This document shows positions 7,765 through 16,752 of a stretch of DNA of 42,019 bases, piece by piece. The notes beneath the pieces were generated by a model. It was not told the origin of the DNA and made no database searches. It was given only the letters and a program-made list of their open reading frames with translations. The DNA is taken from contig JBGSKY010000320.1 of NCBI GenBank assembly GCA_041740995.1, positions 1 to 42,019 of the forward strand. The letters are read 5' to 3'. The position numbers were made by a program, and so were the translations under genes. The DNA comes from JBGSKY01 sp041740995 (lineage in GTDB: Bacteria > Planctomycetota > Planctomycetia > Pirellulales > Pirellulaceae). Position 1 is the stretch's first letter; each line of letters begins with the position of its first letter.

Positions 7765-9465
7765 CTACATCATTCCGCCCATGCCACCCATTCCGCCCAT
7801 GCCGCCACCCATACCACCCATGCCGCCACCCATACCACCCATGTCGCCATGGTCGTGATGGCCGCCTGCTGCTTCTTCTTCCTCTTTCGGAATGTCTGCA
7901 ATCAGTGATTCGGTGGTTAATAAAAGGGATGCGATGCTCGCCGCATTGGACAATGCGGTTTTCACGACCTTAGCAGGATCAATAATCCCAGCTTTGATCA
8001 TATCGACATATTTTCCAGCATTTGCGTCGTAGCCTTCGTTGATATCTTTCAAATGTCGAACGCGATTTACAATCACGGCACCATCAACGCCAGCGTTATC
8101 AGCGATCGATCGAAGAGGCAAGTCAAGAATGTTGCTGATGATTTGACCACCGGCTTTTTCGTCGCCGGTTAGATTCAGTTTTTCAACGACACCTTTGCAA
8201 CGCAGCAACGCAACGCCACCACCAGGTACAATGCCCTCGGCCAAGGCTGCTTGAGTTGCGGCCTTCGCATCGTCCATCAGCGCCTTACGTTCCTTCATTT
8301 CGGTTTCCGTCACCGCACCAACGTGGATTTGTGCAACACCGCCGGCGAGCTTTGCGAGTCGCTCTTGCAGTTTCTCGCGATCGTAGTCGCTATCGGTGTT
8401 TTCAATCTGCCGACGAATCTCTTCAACTCGGCCAGCAATGTCTGCTTTGCTTCCTGCGCCAGCCACGACCGTCGTGTTTTCGCTGGTGATTAAAATCTTT
8501 TTAGCGCGACCAAGATCGCTGATCTTGACGCTTTCCAAGTCGATTCCAAGGTCTTTGAAGATTGGCTTGGCGCCGGTCAAAATAGCAATATCGCCGAGCA
8601 TCGCTTTGCGACGGTCACCGTATCCGGGAGCCTTGACTGCGACGACACTGAGAATGCCTCGCATTTTATTGATAACCAACGTTGCCAAGGCATCGCCGTC
8701 GACATCTTCAGCGATTATCAACAGTGGCTTTTTCGCCTTACTGATTGCTTCGAGCAACGGAATTAGCTTCTTGTTGTTGCTGATTTTTTCTTCGTAAATC
8801 AGGATGTGGCAATCGTCTAGCTCGACCGAAACTTCGTCTTGATTGGTGACGAAATGAGGCGAGAGATAACCGCGATCAAACTGCATTCCTTCGACGATTT
8901 CGACACTGGTCTCATTCCCACGACCTTCGTCAACGGTAATGACGCCGTCCTTACCGACCTTCAGAAAGGCTTCGGCTAGCACGTCACCGATGGTTGGATC
9001 GTTATTCCCAGCGATTGTGGCGACCTGTTTAATCTCTTTTTTGCTTTTGGCATCGATCGAGATTGAGTTCTTGGTGATCTGGGCGCAAACGGCTTCAACC
9101 GCTTTAGCAATACCGCGAGAAAGAGCCATTGGGTCTGAACCGGAGGCAATCATCTTCAAGCCTTCACGGAAGATACCTTCGGCTAGGACGGTCGCGGTAG
9201 TTGTTCCGTCGCCAGCGACATCGTTAGTCTTGCTGGCGGCTTCTTTAACCAGCTGAGCACCCAAGTTTTCGAACGGGTCGTCCAGCTCAATTTCTTCCGC
9301 GACGGTAACACCGTCTTTCGTAATTTTTGGTGAGCCCCAGCCTTTATCCAAGACCGCGTTGCGGCCACGGGGTCCCAACGTACTTCGAACTGCTCGTGCA
9401 AGCTTGGAAACCCCAGCAAGGAGGGGTTGCCGTGCTTCATCGTCAAAGACCATTTGCTTCGCCAC
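7765..9465 (-). CDS. groEL: GroEL chaperonin, GGM-tailed paralogue
   Basis: A 566-residue chaperonin with AGDGTTTATVLAEGIF, LGPRGRNAVLD and GYDANAGKYVDM. The C-terminus has the classical Gly-Gly-Met repeat tail after a short HHDHGDMGG histidine-rich linker (encoded at about 7768-7860). The start is GTG at 9463-9465, preceded by AAGGA at a suitable distance, giving MAKQMVFDDEAR. It is first in the groEL-groES-groEL unit and so likely carries the main promoter in the 9466-9600 region, though I saw no CIRCE there. Its length exceeds the usual 540-550 because of the linker and tail. It probably serves general folding. Confidence 0.96.
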   Translation of the reverse strand: MAKQMVFDDEARQPLLAGVSKLARAVRSTLGPRGRNAVLDKGWGSPKITKDGVTVAEEIELDDPFENLGAQLVKEAASKTNDVAGDGTTTATVLAEGIFREGLKMIASGSDPMALSRGIAKAVEAVCAQITKNSISIDAKSKKEIKQVATIAGNNDPTIGDVLAEAFLKVGKDGVITVDEGRGNETSVEIVEGMQFDRGYLSPHFVTNQDEVSVELDDCHILIYEEKISNNKKLIPLLEAISKAKKPLLIIAEDVDGDALATLVINKMRGILSVVAVKAPGYGDRRKAMLGDIAILTGAKPIFKDLGIDLESVKISDLGRAKKILITSENTTVVAGAGSKADIAGRVEEIRRQIENTDSDYDREKLQERLAKLAGGVAQIHVGAVTETEMKERKALMDDAKAATQAALAEGIVPGGGVALLRCKGVVEKLNLTGDEKAGGQIISNILDLPLRSIADNAGVDGAVIVNRVRHLKDINEGYDANAGKYVDMIKAGIIDPAKVVKTALSNAASIASLLLTTESLIADIPKEEEEAAGGHHDHGDMGGMGGGMGGMGGGMGGMGGMGGMM

Positions 9466-9974
9466 GTGCGAAATCCTTATCTAAACAGGGACAGAATTAC
9501 TAATTAGTTTCGCTTCTCAAGCCAAAGTCGCGGCGACGCAAAGGTCAAATAAATTGACTCGCGTGGCGAAATGGCAGTAGTGTTTTCACGTTGGCAACCC
9601 ACGAAGCAAACATCGCGCCATATGGATCTGTCGAATCGGGCATTTCAAACCAAGGTTCACCTCTTGAAGCCGCTTTCATTATAAAAATTCCAGCTCGCCA
9701 ACGATTTTTGCAATCGTATGATTTTTTTAAAAGAGATGCTGGAGTCAAAGAAAACCGCCAAATCAGCCGTCTGTCATTTTGACAAACTTGCCGATCCACT
9801 CAAACCTCTTGGTGCTTTATACAAATCAGGAATTTGGGGCTTGCTGCCAAATAGGAATGGACTTTCTATTTGCCTTAGGCCAGTACCTCTCCTGGCGCTA
9901 ATCAGGACGCCAGGAACCGTCCTGGCCTACTCTAGAACAAAGCAGAGCAAGCGACTGACGACGAGCTTCGGCAG
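9466..9974. other. Intergenic region upstream of the groEL unit
   Basis: About 510 bases lie between the groEL start and the SDR stop. Short ORFs here (up to 84 codons) have no recognisable protein features and overlap on both strands. The region should hold the groEL promoter near its left end; no clear CIRCE or consensus sigma-70 promoter was seen. The right end contains the two-tier hairpin at 9877-9928. Confidence 0.5.
9877..9928. repeat. Two-tier inverted repeat (hairpin)
   Basis: The outer arms AGGCCAG (9877-9883) and CTGGCCT (9922-9928) enclose inner arms TCCTGGCG (9890-9897) and CGCCAGGA (9908-9915). The tiers are separated by symmetrical 6-base internal loops and the terminal loop is 10 bases. 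There is no T-run on the minus strand, so it is a poor terminator for the SDR gene. It shares the AGGCCA/TGGCCT core with palindromes at 15221-15233 and 22430-22455, suggesting a dispersed intergenic element. Confidence 0.7.
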
Positions 9975-10772
9975 TTAGTTTGACCAGCTAACAATTCGAT
10001 CGACAAGCTTCGGAAATCTAGCTGAGGCCCAAACCAAGAGTTTGCCACCAGGCGACAAAATCATCTCGCGACGAGATCGAACCAACGCCGAAATCGCCGA
10101 TTTGGCCACCGCTTGTGGTTCCATACTTCCGATGCTGGCAGATTTTTCGGCGCTGGAAGTATCGGTCAATGATTCGAAAAACTCCGATCGTGTCGTGCTG
10201 GGATGTATTTGCAAGACCTCGATTTTTTCACGAGCTAGTTCGCAACGCAACGCATCTGCCCAACCTCGGAGGGCGAATTTAGCAGCGCAGTATTCGCTTT
10301 TTTTTGGGACAGCTCGTATCGCCAAAACGCTTCCGATAATCATGATCGCTGGTCGCTGACCCAGACGCAGAAACGGGAGGGCGAGTCGCGTCAGTTCGAC
10401 GGGCGCAAAAAAATCAATTTCCATAACCTTTCGCATGCGCTCAGGACTGGCCTCCGCAAATCGACCAATAGCGCCGCTTCCTGCGTTGTTAACCAACACA
10501 TCCAGGCTTCCCCAGTTGGCTTCAATCCAATCAATGACCGCTTGGCGATGTTTCGATTCTGTCAAATCACCCGGAAGAATCGATATTTTGCCTCGCTTGC
10601 CATCGGCAGAACTCTCGAATTGGTTTTGCAATTGCTGCAAGCGTTCGGTCCGTCGAGCGGTCGCAAGCACATTTGCGCCGCGACTGGCAAGTTGCAACGC
10701 TAACTGCTGTCCAATTCCGCTGGACGCACCAGTTACCAGAATTTTCAGAGCTGAGAGGCGACGAGCGGGCAC
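9975..10772 (-). CDS. Short-chain dehydrogenase/reductase (SDR) family oxidoreductase
   Basis: A 265-residue classical SDR. The Rossmann glycine motif TGASSGIG lies at residues 14-21, the NNAG motif at 95-98, the catalytic Ser near 148 (IIGSVL), and YCAAK gives Y161 and K165. R40-R41 after strand 2 suggest NADP(H) preference. The start is GTG, and the first base follows directly on the TAG of hflX with no gap, so the two are almost certainly cotranscribed. The substrate cannot be told from sequence. The C-terminus has a hydrophobic, basic segment (KLLVWASARFPKLVDRIVSW) resembling membrane-associated SDRs. Confidence 0.9.
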   Translation of the reverse strand: MPARRLSALKILVTGASSGIGQQLALQLASRGANVLATARRTERLQQLQNQFESSADGKRGKISILPGDLTESKHRQAVIDWIEANWGSLDVLVNNAGSGAIGRFAEASPERMRKVMEIDFFAPVELTRLALPFLRLGQRPAIMIIGSVLAIRAVPKKSEYCAAKFALRGWADALRCELAREKIEVLQIHPSTTRSEFFESLTDTSSAEKSASIGSMEPQAVAKSAISALVRSRREMILSPGGKLLVWASARFPKLVDRIVSWSN

Positions 10773-12155
10773 CTACGACGCATCCTCTAGGCGGGGCGAA
10801 TCCCAAGCCGTTGAATGGATTGCTTTGAACGTAGCGGTGTCTGGTTCGACAATCGAGGTCGTGGTCTGAGCGACAATCCCGCTGAGGACGCGGATGTCAT
10901 GTCCGGCGTTAATTAAGCGACCAGCAGATTTCGATGACAATTTGGCGCGCATCGTCAACATCTCGTCGTCGTAATGTTTGGACAAAACTTCGCCGATCGA
11001 TTGGATCATGGCTGGCGTTTTACCATCACCGGCAGGCAAACGGATTTCCAGCTCAACAAAGCCGTGAGACAAGATGTCAGACACTTCGCGGGAAAGCTTT
11101 GCAATTCCATCGCCCGAACGAGCGCTAATCGCGATTGCATTAGGATAACGCGAGTGGATCATCTGGATTCGATCCTCGGCGCCGGGTTGGTCAATTTTAT
11201 TGATGACCAGCAGCGTGTCTTTTTCTTCGATTCCAATCTCGCGTAAAACGCTGTAGACCGACGAAATTTGATCGAGCACCTGAGCATTGCTTGCGTCCGC
11301 CACGTGCAGCAACAAATCTGCTTGACGAGCTTCCACCAGCGTGGCTCTAAACGAAGCAATCAAACGGTGCGGCAAGTCGCGGATAAAACCGACTGTATCG
11401 CTCAGCAAAACAGGTCCCCAACCAGGCAACATCCAACGACGAGTTCGTGTGTCGAGCGTGGCGAAAAGCTTGTCGACTGCCTCAACATCAGCGAAGGTCA
11501 AAGCATTCATCAGTGTACTTTTGCCCGCATTGGTATATCCCACCAAAGAGACAGTCATATTGTCTCGCGAAGCGACTTCACGCTGCTTGCGTTTCTCGAT
11601 CTTGCTCAGCTCTTGCTTCAAATCGTGAATACGTTTTTCAGCAAGGCGACGGTCGACTTCTAGTTGCTTTTCGCCTGGTCCACGCATCCCGACGCCCATC
11701 GTTTGCCGGGAAAGGTGTGTCCACATGCGTTTGAGTCGCGGCAGAGAATATTCGAGCTGCGCAAGTTCGACGGCTAATCGCGATTCGTAAGTCTGGGCAT
11801 GGGTTGCGAAAATGTCCAGAATCAATTCGGAACGGTCGATCACTTTGATCTGGAGTGTTTGTTCAAGATTTCGCGTCTGAGCCGGGTTGAGATCATTGTC
11901 AAAAATGACCATGTCCGCGTCAGTATCTTCGGCCAACGTCCGTAGCTCGGACACTTTGCCTTTGCCTAGATAGGTTGTTTGATCCGGTCGATCACGGCGC
12001 TGTACCACTCCACCGACCACCACAGCACCAGCGGTCTCCGCGAGTCCTTTTAACTCTTCCAGCGGATCAGTTGCTGTGGAAATGTCTGGTGACATAAGCC
12101 GCGCCAAAACGCATCGTTCTCCTGCCGAAGCGTTCGTCCGTTCTTGAGTGCTCAA
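10773..12155 (-). CDS. hflX: HflX, ribosome-associated GTPase
   Basis: A 460-residue HflX. The N-terminal domain (about 13-195) includes YLGKGKVSEL and GMRGPGEKQLEVDRR, both HflX signatures, then a coiled linker. The GTPase domain has G1 GYTNAGKST at 206-214, G3 DTVGFI at 253-258 and NKID at 319-322. HflX binds the 50S subunit and splits stalled or hibernating ribosomes. The start is taken as TTG at 12153-12155 because the conserved segment ERCVLARL (13-20) lies upstream of the first internal ATG. The SDR gene follows without spacing. The upstream 360 bases hold no gene. Confidence 0.95.
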   Translation of the reverse strand: MSTQERTNASAGERCVLARLMSPDISTATDPLEELKGLAETAGAVVVGGVVQRRDRPDQTTYLGKGKVSELRTLAEDTDADMVIFDNDLNPAQTRNLEQTLQIKVIDRSELILDIFATHAQTYESRLAVELAQLEYSLPRLKRMWTHLSRQTMGVGMRGPGEKQLEVDRRLAEKRIHDLKQELSKIEKRKQREVASRDNMTVSLVGYTNAGKSTLMNALTFADVEAVDKLFATLDTRTRRWMLPGWGPVLLSDTVGFIRDLPHRLIASFRATLVEARQADLLLHVADASNAQVLDQISSVYSVLREIGIEEKDTLLVINKIDQPGAEDRIQMIHSRYPNAIAISARSGDGIAKLSREVSDILSHGFVELEIRLPAGDGKTPAMIQSIGEVLSKHYDDEMLTMRAKLSSKSAGRLINAGHDIRVLSGIVAQTTTSIVEPDTATFKAIHSTAWDSPRLEDAS

Positions 12156-12517
12156 TATCCGCGTCGTCCTCTATTTGAATCAGCGATGAATGATGGTCCG
12201 CCCAAGTCAGTGATCTGCCGGTCGGACGTTAAGTTTGATTATCGAGTCGTCAGCCCAAATTCGACTGCTCAATCAGATCATACATGTTTTGCAGTCCACT
12301 GACTGCATCGCAAATAAAAACAGACATAGCAAGTCAAAGAAGGTTCGGCCACGCTGATATTATCTTAACTCGCGATCCGGTGATTGATAGCGATTGGTCG
12401 CTTTGCAAAACAAAGATTACAGCTAGCAATGCTTGCCAAACTTATCCGCAAAACAAAAAACGGGGCTGACGATAATCCCAAGCATTGATCGGAAGCCTAG
12501 CGTACTCGTAGGAGGTT
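12156..12517. other. Intergenic region upstream of hflX
   Basis: About 360 bases between the hflX start and the regulator remnant. No convincing gene, hairpin or RNA was seen. It should contain the hflX promoter on the minus strand. Confidence 0.5.
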
Positions 12518-12826
12518 TTATGGAAATTTGTGAGACGTAATCTTTTGCATTGGAGCACACTTGAGAGCAAACATCGATTTCGCATGCTTTCTATGGCAGT
12601 AGTTGGTCAGATCGCGAAATCCTCTGGTATGAACCCGCCGAAATCGGCAGTGCCCTTCCTGAGAGCAGGCGACATAGTGTGATGCTGGCACACAATTAAT
12701 CGGTGCCAGAAGATCATCGAAGTGCCTAACCACTTGTCCCATCGTGATATCCTCTGGCGCAACGGCAAGTCGCAAACCGCTATCACGTCCAGCAACATTT
12801 GACCCAACTCTTGAGTCGCGGTTCAG
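12518..12826 (-). pseudogene. Remnant of an Rrf2/NsrR-like transcriptional regulator (C-terminal part)
   Basis: The frame closed by the TAA at 12518-12520 and by an in-frame TGA at 12827-12829 reads GRDSGLRLAVAPEDITMGQV, then VRHFDDLLAPINC. This resembles the wing and dimerisation helix of Rrf2-family regulators (GKxGGxRLAxPxxxIxxGDVV). It is followed by three cysteines (Cx8Cx5C) where NsrR-type members ligate an iron-sulfur cluster. The N-terminal winged-helix region is missing: a stop codon sits directly upstream and I found no matching HTH in any frame beyond it. I infer a decayed nitric-oxide or Fe-S sensing regulator. A start at the internal ATG (12773-12775) would give only 85 residues and no DNA-binding domain. 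Confidence 0.5.
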
Positions 12827-13046
12827 TCATTATGTGTTCTAAAAATTTCCCAGAGATATCGTTCTTTTGAGCCAAATTGCGAATTGAAATTGGGCCGATC
12901 GATGAAGCGTATGTTGCCTGAGCACGCAGAGTATCTGAGAGCGATCAAAGAGACTTGGTGGGCATACGGAGGCATGAGCGACCGAAGCTTGCAATTCCGC
13001 TTGCGAAGCGAAACTTCTGTACCGAATTTCCGGACCGTTCATCCAA

Positions 13047-13086
13047 CGAAAAAGCGGTGCCAAAGAACACGTCTTTGACACCGCTT
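13047..13086 (-). terminator. Intrinsic terminator of the BBP7 gene
   Basis: AAGCGGTG (13052-13059) pairs with CACCGCTT (13079-13086), extended by CAAAG/CTTTG after one mismatch. On the minus strand a run of five T follows. It sits 34 bases after the stop codon of the beta-barrel gene. Confidence 0.85.
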
Positions 13087-13119
13087 GTCTAAAAATCAAG
13101 TGTATTGAGTTTCAGCGAA

Positions 13120-14937
13120 CTACCAGTTATAAGCTCCACCGACGGTCAGGCCATGCAGGATCAAGCTGCCGCTTCGGTCGACCTTGTAAGCGTCGTTGGT
13201 CAATCCAAAATCAGTTGGTACCTGTCCAGGTGCTGTGGCGATTCCGTTGACGCCTAAGATTCGGTAGCCGACGTTGGCGGTCAAACCTTTACATAGGCAG
13301 ATACCTAGGCCGAGGTTGCCTTCGCCGAGCAACGCGACATCATTCGATGTGCCGCGATACGAGTAAGGTTGCCCATAGTACGAATTGTTCGACATGATCG
13401 TCGCAGCGGTGTCGGTTGTACCAACGTAAGTTGCGTAGTCGGTGTGATTGCAGAAGACTCCAAACTTCGTTCCAGCGAGCAGGCTGATACGACGACCGGT
13501 GCAGTATGCCGCTTGGCCACCCAATTGAAATCCAAACAAATCGTTTGTCACATTGTTGCGATAGTAAACATCGTCAGCGGTTGTGCCGTAAACGTTGTCT
13601 GTGAAGCTTGACGCATATTCAAGGTCATCGTCGAAGCGGAACCATCGAAATCCACCGAGCATCGAAAAACGAAGCGGGCTGCAACGTGCACCGTAGATTG
13701 GAGCGCACGCACCGGTCGGACCAGTCAAGCATCCGCCGCCACCGCCGCAACTTCCACTGCTGCAGTCACCACAACCGCCGCTCCCGCACCCGCCACTACC
13801 ACAACCTCCACCAGTTGCAACACCGGCACGAGCAGCCCCACCAAGAGCGAACGAGAAAAAGTTCAACTCAAAGTTTTGGAAGTCTTGGTCACGTCGCAAG
13901 CGTTGCGAAAACGAAGTGTCGTAACGGTCATAAACGTTGCTCGTTGGCAGTTCTAGCCCGTAATAGACCGCTGGGTTTGCTGTACCGCGTGTTGTAAACG
14001 GCAGATTGGTCCGCAAGTTCGCACCGACCGAGGTGTCGACCTGGCGCATTTGAGTTTCAGGGAAGATCGACCAGTAACTTGCGATCGCCGCGTACTTTCC
14101 GCATCCAAAATAGCGTCCGCCGTAAAGCTCGAAACCGCCTGCATGATCAAAGCGGACGTCGCGAGTGGACAGCGATGATGGAACTGGAAGGTTGCTGTCG
14201 CTAGCGAATCGAACATGCTCTCGATCTGCGGTCGTGAGAAGCAAAGCGTTAGCGCCAAAAATCCATGGATTTGGACTTACGATACTCAAGCTTGGATAAG
14301 CCGTAGGAGCACCGCAGGAAGCAACCTGTCCATATGTTGGACTGTAACTCGGTACCGACGAATAGACCGGCGCCGAACTCATTACCGGCCCCGTTCCGCA
14401 AGACGAGCAGCCAGCCGAAGAACCGTAAACCACATTGCCTTGTTGTGGATAGCCGCCATACGGCACTGATTGTGGATAGCTCTCAACATACGGCTGGGCA
14501 GGCACCGGCATCATGTTGCTGTAAACCGGAGAGCTGCTCATCCCGGATGCAGGCACCGTTGAAGAGTAAGGCTGTGGAGCGATTTGCGAGTCTACATATC
14601 CGTTCGCCACCGGGGCCTGCATGTTCTGGGCACCGGCCGGGACGTTATAATTCCCAGGCGGAATATGAACGTGCTCACGGACTGCATTTACCGCCGGTGG
14701 CAAGTTGCTGATTTGATTTTGAGCAACATATGCTTGCGGTACACTCGTTCCAACCGGGGTTTGATTTCCAGCAAGATAAAATTGCTGGCCGCCGTTGCTG
14801 GAAGATGGTGGGAGCGGGAATGAGTTTCCTGCTAGCCCGTTATTGTAATAATTGGGAGCCTGAGCGAACGAAGCGCCAGTCAGACCAAACGAAGCCAGAA
14901 ATAGGGCGACAATCCCATCAAACTGAAGTTTTTTCAC
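13120..14937 (-). CDS. BBP7-family outer membrane beta-barrel protein
   Basis: About 605 residues. The start is GTG at 14935-14937, since AAGGAGG lies just upstream at 14945-14951; a TTG six codons earlier would place the ribosome site inside the gene. The N-terminus KKLQFDGIVALFLASFGLTG then ASFA-Q is a clear signal peptide. Residues to about 215 are Pro/Gln/Tyr/Ser-rich and probably disordered. From NPWIFGANALLLT onward the sequence fits the planctomycete putative beta-barrel porin-7 family: alternating strands, GGFELYGGRYFGCG, RFSMLGGFRWFRFDDD and a terminal aromatic residue (GGAYNW) as in outer-membrane proteins. A Gly/Cys-rich insert (encoded at about 13733-13812) interrupts the barrel. 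Substrate or pore function is unknown. Confidence 0.87.
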   Translation of the reverse strand: MKKLQFDGIVALFLASFGLTGASFAQAPNYYNNGLAGNSFPLPPSSSNGGQQFYLAGNQTPVGTSVPQAYVAQNQISNLPPAVNAVREHVHIPPGNYNVPAGAQNMQAPVANGYVDSQIAPQPYSSTVPASGMSSSPVYSNMMPVPAQPYVESYPQSVPYGGYPQQGNVVYGSSAGCSSCGTGPVMSSAPVYSSVPSYSPTYGQVASCGAPTAYPSLSIVSPNPWIFGANALLLTTADREHVRFASDSNLPVPSSLSTRDVRFDHAGGFELYGGRYFGCGKYAAIASYWSIFPETQMRQVDTSVGANLRTNLPFTTRGTANPAVYYGLELPTSNVYDRYDTSFSQRLRRDQDFQNFELNFFSFALGGAARAGVATGGGCGSGGCGSGGCGDCSSGSCGGGGGCLTGPTGACAPIYGARCSPLRFSMLGGFRWFRFDDDLEYASSFTDNVYGTTADDVYYRNNVTNDLFGFQLGGQAAYCTGRRISLLAGTKFGVFCNHTDYATYVGTTDTAATIMSNNSYYGQPYSYRGTSNDVALLGEGNLGLGICLCKGLTANVGYRILGVNGIATAPGQVPTDFGLTNDAYKVDRSGSLILHGLTVGGAYNW

Positions 14938-14944
14938 CGCGAAT

Positions 14945-14951
14945 CCTCCTT
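14945..14951 (-). promoter_or_regulatory. Ribosome binding site deciding the BBP7 start
   Basis: AAGGAGG on the minus strand, 7 bases before the GTG at 14935-14937. It favours that start over the in-frame TTG at 14953-14955. Confidence 0.8.
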
Positions 14952-15220
14952 GCAAGCTGGGTGACGGATCGGCGATTCACCGAAATTTCGTCTTTCAAAC
15001 GCTAATAGGGCTCCACAATCCATGCGGAACTCTCGTCAACGGGCTCCAACCACGTCGTAAACGATTGAAACCTCTCGGCCTTTCCTCCAGATCGGTGAGA
15101 AGTCTTTCTTGTCTTCGGAGTATCTATGCCGCCAATCAAATGTAAACTAAGCGTTCGATGGTTGTTTCGAATATGCTTGCAGCGCAACCGTTGCAGCCGT
15201 TACGATTTGATGATTGCCGC

Positions 15221-15233
15221 AGGCCATTGGCCT
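15221..15233. repeat. Short palindrome AGGCCA-T-TGGCCT
   Basis: A perfect 6-bp inverted repeat with a 1-base centre, in an intergenic region. It has the same core as the hairpins at 9877-9928 and 22430-22455. Confidence 0.45.
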
Positions 15234-15396
15234 AGTAGAGATGTGGCTAACGTTTGATAGTTAGTTCGAACTTCGGAAAATTAAGTCTAAGCAGCATTCA
15301 TTGCGGCTGACTTTTGGGTCACGCAATGCATAAAAAACTTGTTTGCGAAGAGCTGGTCATGTATTTCGTAAAATTTAGGAACTGGGACGTCAAATA

Positions 15397-16641
15397 ATGA
15401 TGGTCAACCAAATGGTCCTGATTCATCCAAAGGCAATTCGAATGCTAGCACGACCAATGCTCTATCGATTTGCGATCGTAGTCTTGGGTGGCTCGCTTTG
15501 TTCCCAGCTATTTTTCACAAACGTCGCAAACGCTGACGAGCAACTTGTTGAAAGCGAAGCAATTGAAACGCTCCTGGTCCTGTTAGGCGACAAGTCTTAT
15601 TCAAATCGTGAAGAAGCCTTTTCGAAGCTGCAGCAGAACGCGTTGGCAGCCATTCCACTGATTGAGCAACGTTTGACGACCGGCATGAATTTTGAGCAAG
15701 CTATCGCACCCGAAGCGGCCTTGCGAATGGTTCGCCTGCTTTCGGAATGGTCCAGTGAGCCGGAAACATCGCCAGGGCGCGAGGCGCTTGAAGCGCTTCG
15801 CCGAGTCGCGACCGTCGGTTCGACGCTGACCTCTGCCAGGGCTCAGAATACGCTTTCGGATTTAACAATTCGGCAGTCCGTAACGGCCACCAATCGACTT
15901 CGGCAGCTTGGAGTTTTCATCGATAACGAGCGAGTTCAAATCGTAACCGCTCAATTGCCTCATTACCTAATGAAATTAGACGATTCCTATCGCGGAACAT
16001 CAGCCGAGCTGAGTCAGCTGCGATGGCTGATTGAAGTCGAAATGGTTCGTCTGACTGGTGTGGTTGTGGATCACGTGGTCTTGGAAAACGTGGTAGCTTT
16101 ACCAAACTTAAAGATCTTACAACTCCGTGATGTGAATCTTTCGGTTGAAGATTTTGAGTTGCTGACTGGAGTTCGCAAACTTGAGACGCTGGAGATTCTA
16201 TATTCGCCGATCGACTCAAGTTTCGTTCCAATACTTTCTGAGCTGCCCGTAACAAGCAACCTGCGACTCTTTGGGACGAAGCTTACTGACGCCGATATCG
16301 AAATGTTGAGTGAGAACTTAGACGGCGTTGAAATCATACATGGCAAAGGTGGTTTTCTTGGTATTAGCTCAGAGTCGATCAATTCGACGGTTGTGGGTCA
16401 GGTAACGCCTGGTGGCGGAGCGGCAGTGGCTGGAATTCGGTCGGGCGATAAGTTGACCTCGATTCAGGGCGTTCCGATCTTTCAATTCGAGGATTTGCGG
16501 CGGGAGCTAGGAAAATTTCCAGTTGGCGAGGACATTAAAGTGGTACTTGAACGTCCGGTTTTTGAGCAAAATCCCGGCAACTTTCAACCATTGCAAATTA
16601 TTACAAAAGAAGTGACCGTAAAGCTTGGCCAGCAACCTTAA
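15397..16641 (+). CDS. Secreted leucine-rich-repeat protein with C-terminal PDZ domain
   Basis: A 414-residue protein. An N-terminal hydrophobic segment, LYRFAIVVLGGSLCSQLFF, ending near ANA-DEQ, is a signal peptide or anchor; internal Met codons (residues 2, 6, 16, 21) leave the exact start open. Residues 50-125 look helical and repeat-like. Residues 215-315 contain irregular leucine-rich repeats such as LPNLKILQLRDVNLSVEDFE and LETLEILYSPIDS. Residues 320-400 match a PDZ domain: LGISSESINSTVVGQVTPGG, then AAVAGIRSGDKLTSIQGVPI. PDZ domains of this type bind C-termini in envelope proteases and scaffolds; no protease domain is present here. Function unknown; probably a periplasmic binding protein. 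Confidence 0.75.
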   Translation: MMVNQMVLIHPKAIRMLARPMLYRFAIVVLGGSLCSQLFFTNVANADEQLVESEAIETLLVLLGDKSYSNREEAFSKLQQNALAAIPLIEQRLTTGMNFEQAIAPEAALRMVRLLSEWSSEPETSPGREALEALRRVATVGSTLTSARAQNTLSDLTIRQSVTATNRLRQLGVFIDNERVQIVTAQLPHYLMKLDDSYRGTSAELSQLRWLIEVEMVRLTGVVVDHVVLENVVALPNLKILQLRDVNLSVEDFELLTGVRKLETLEILYSPIDSSFVPILSELPVTSNLRLFGTKLTDADIEMLSENLDGVEIIHGKGGFLGISSESINSTVVGQVTPGGGAAVAGIRSGDKLTSIQGVPIFQFEDLRRELGKFPVGEDIKVVLERPVFEQNPGNFQPLQIITKEVTVKLGQQP

Positions 16642-16752
16642 AGTCCGTTCGAAGTCCGGTCTCTCACTACTCTTGATTGCGGGTGGGAATAAACCTATTC
16701 GCGTCAGCTCTTTGGTGTTCGACCAATTCTTGGAAGCAGCGATACTGACAAG

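Larger units (their letters stand above)
14938..15396. other. Intergenic region between divergent genes
   Basis: About 460 bases between the BBP7 start (minus) and the LRR-PDZ gene (plus). It should carry both promoters. A strong AAGGAGG ribosome site for the BBP7 gene is at 14945-14951, and the palindrome AGGCCATTGGCCT lies at 15221-15233. No convincing gene was found. Confidence 0.5.

Noticed and set aside
12511..12537. GGAGG followed by a six-codon plus-strand ORF, like a leader peptide
   Set aside because: There is no plus-strand gene downstream that it could control, and it overlaps the end of the regulator remnant.
12884..13078. 64-codon plus-strand frame between the regulator remnant and the BBP7 gene
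   Set aside because: It ends inside the BBP7 terminator hairpin and has no recognisable motif.
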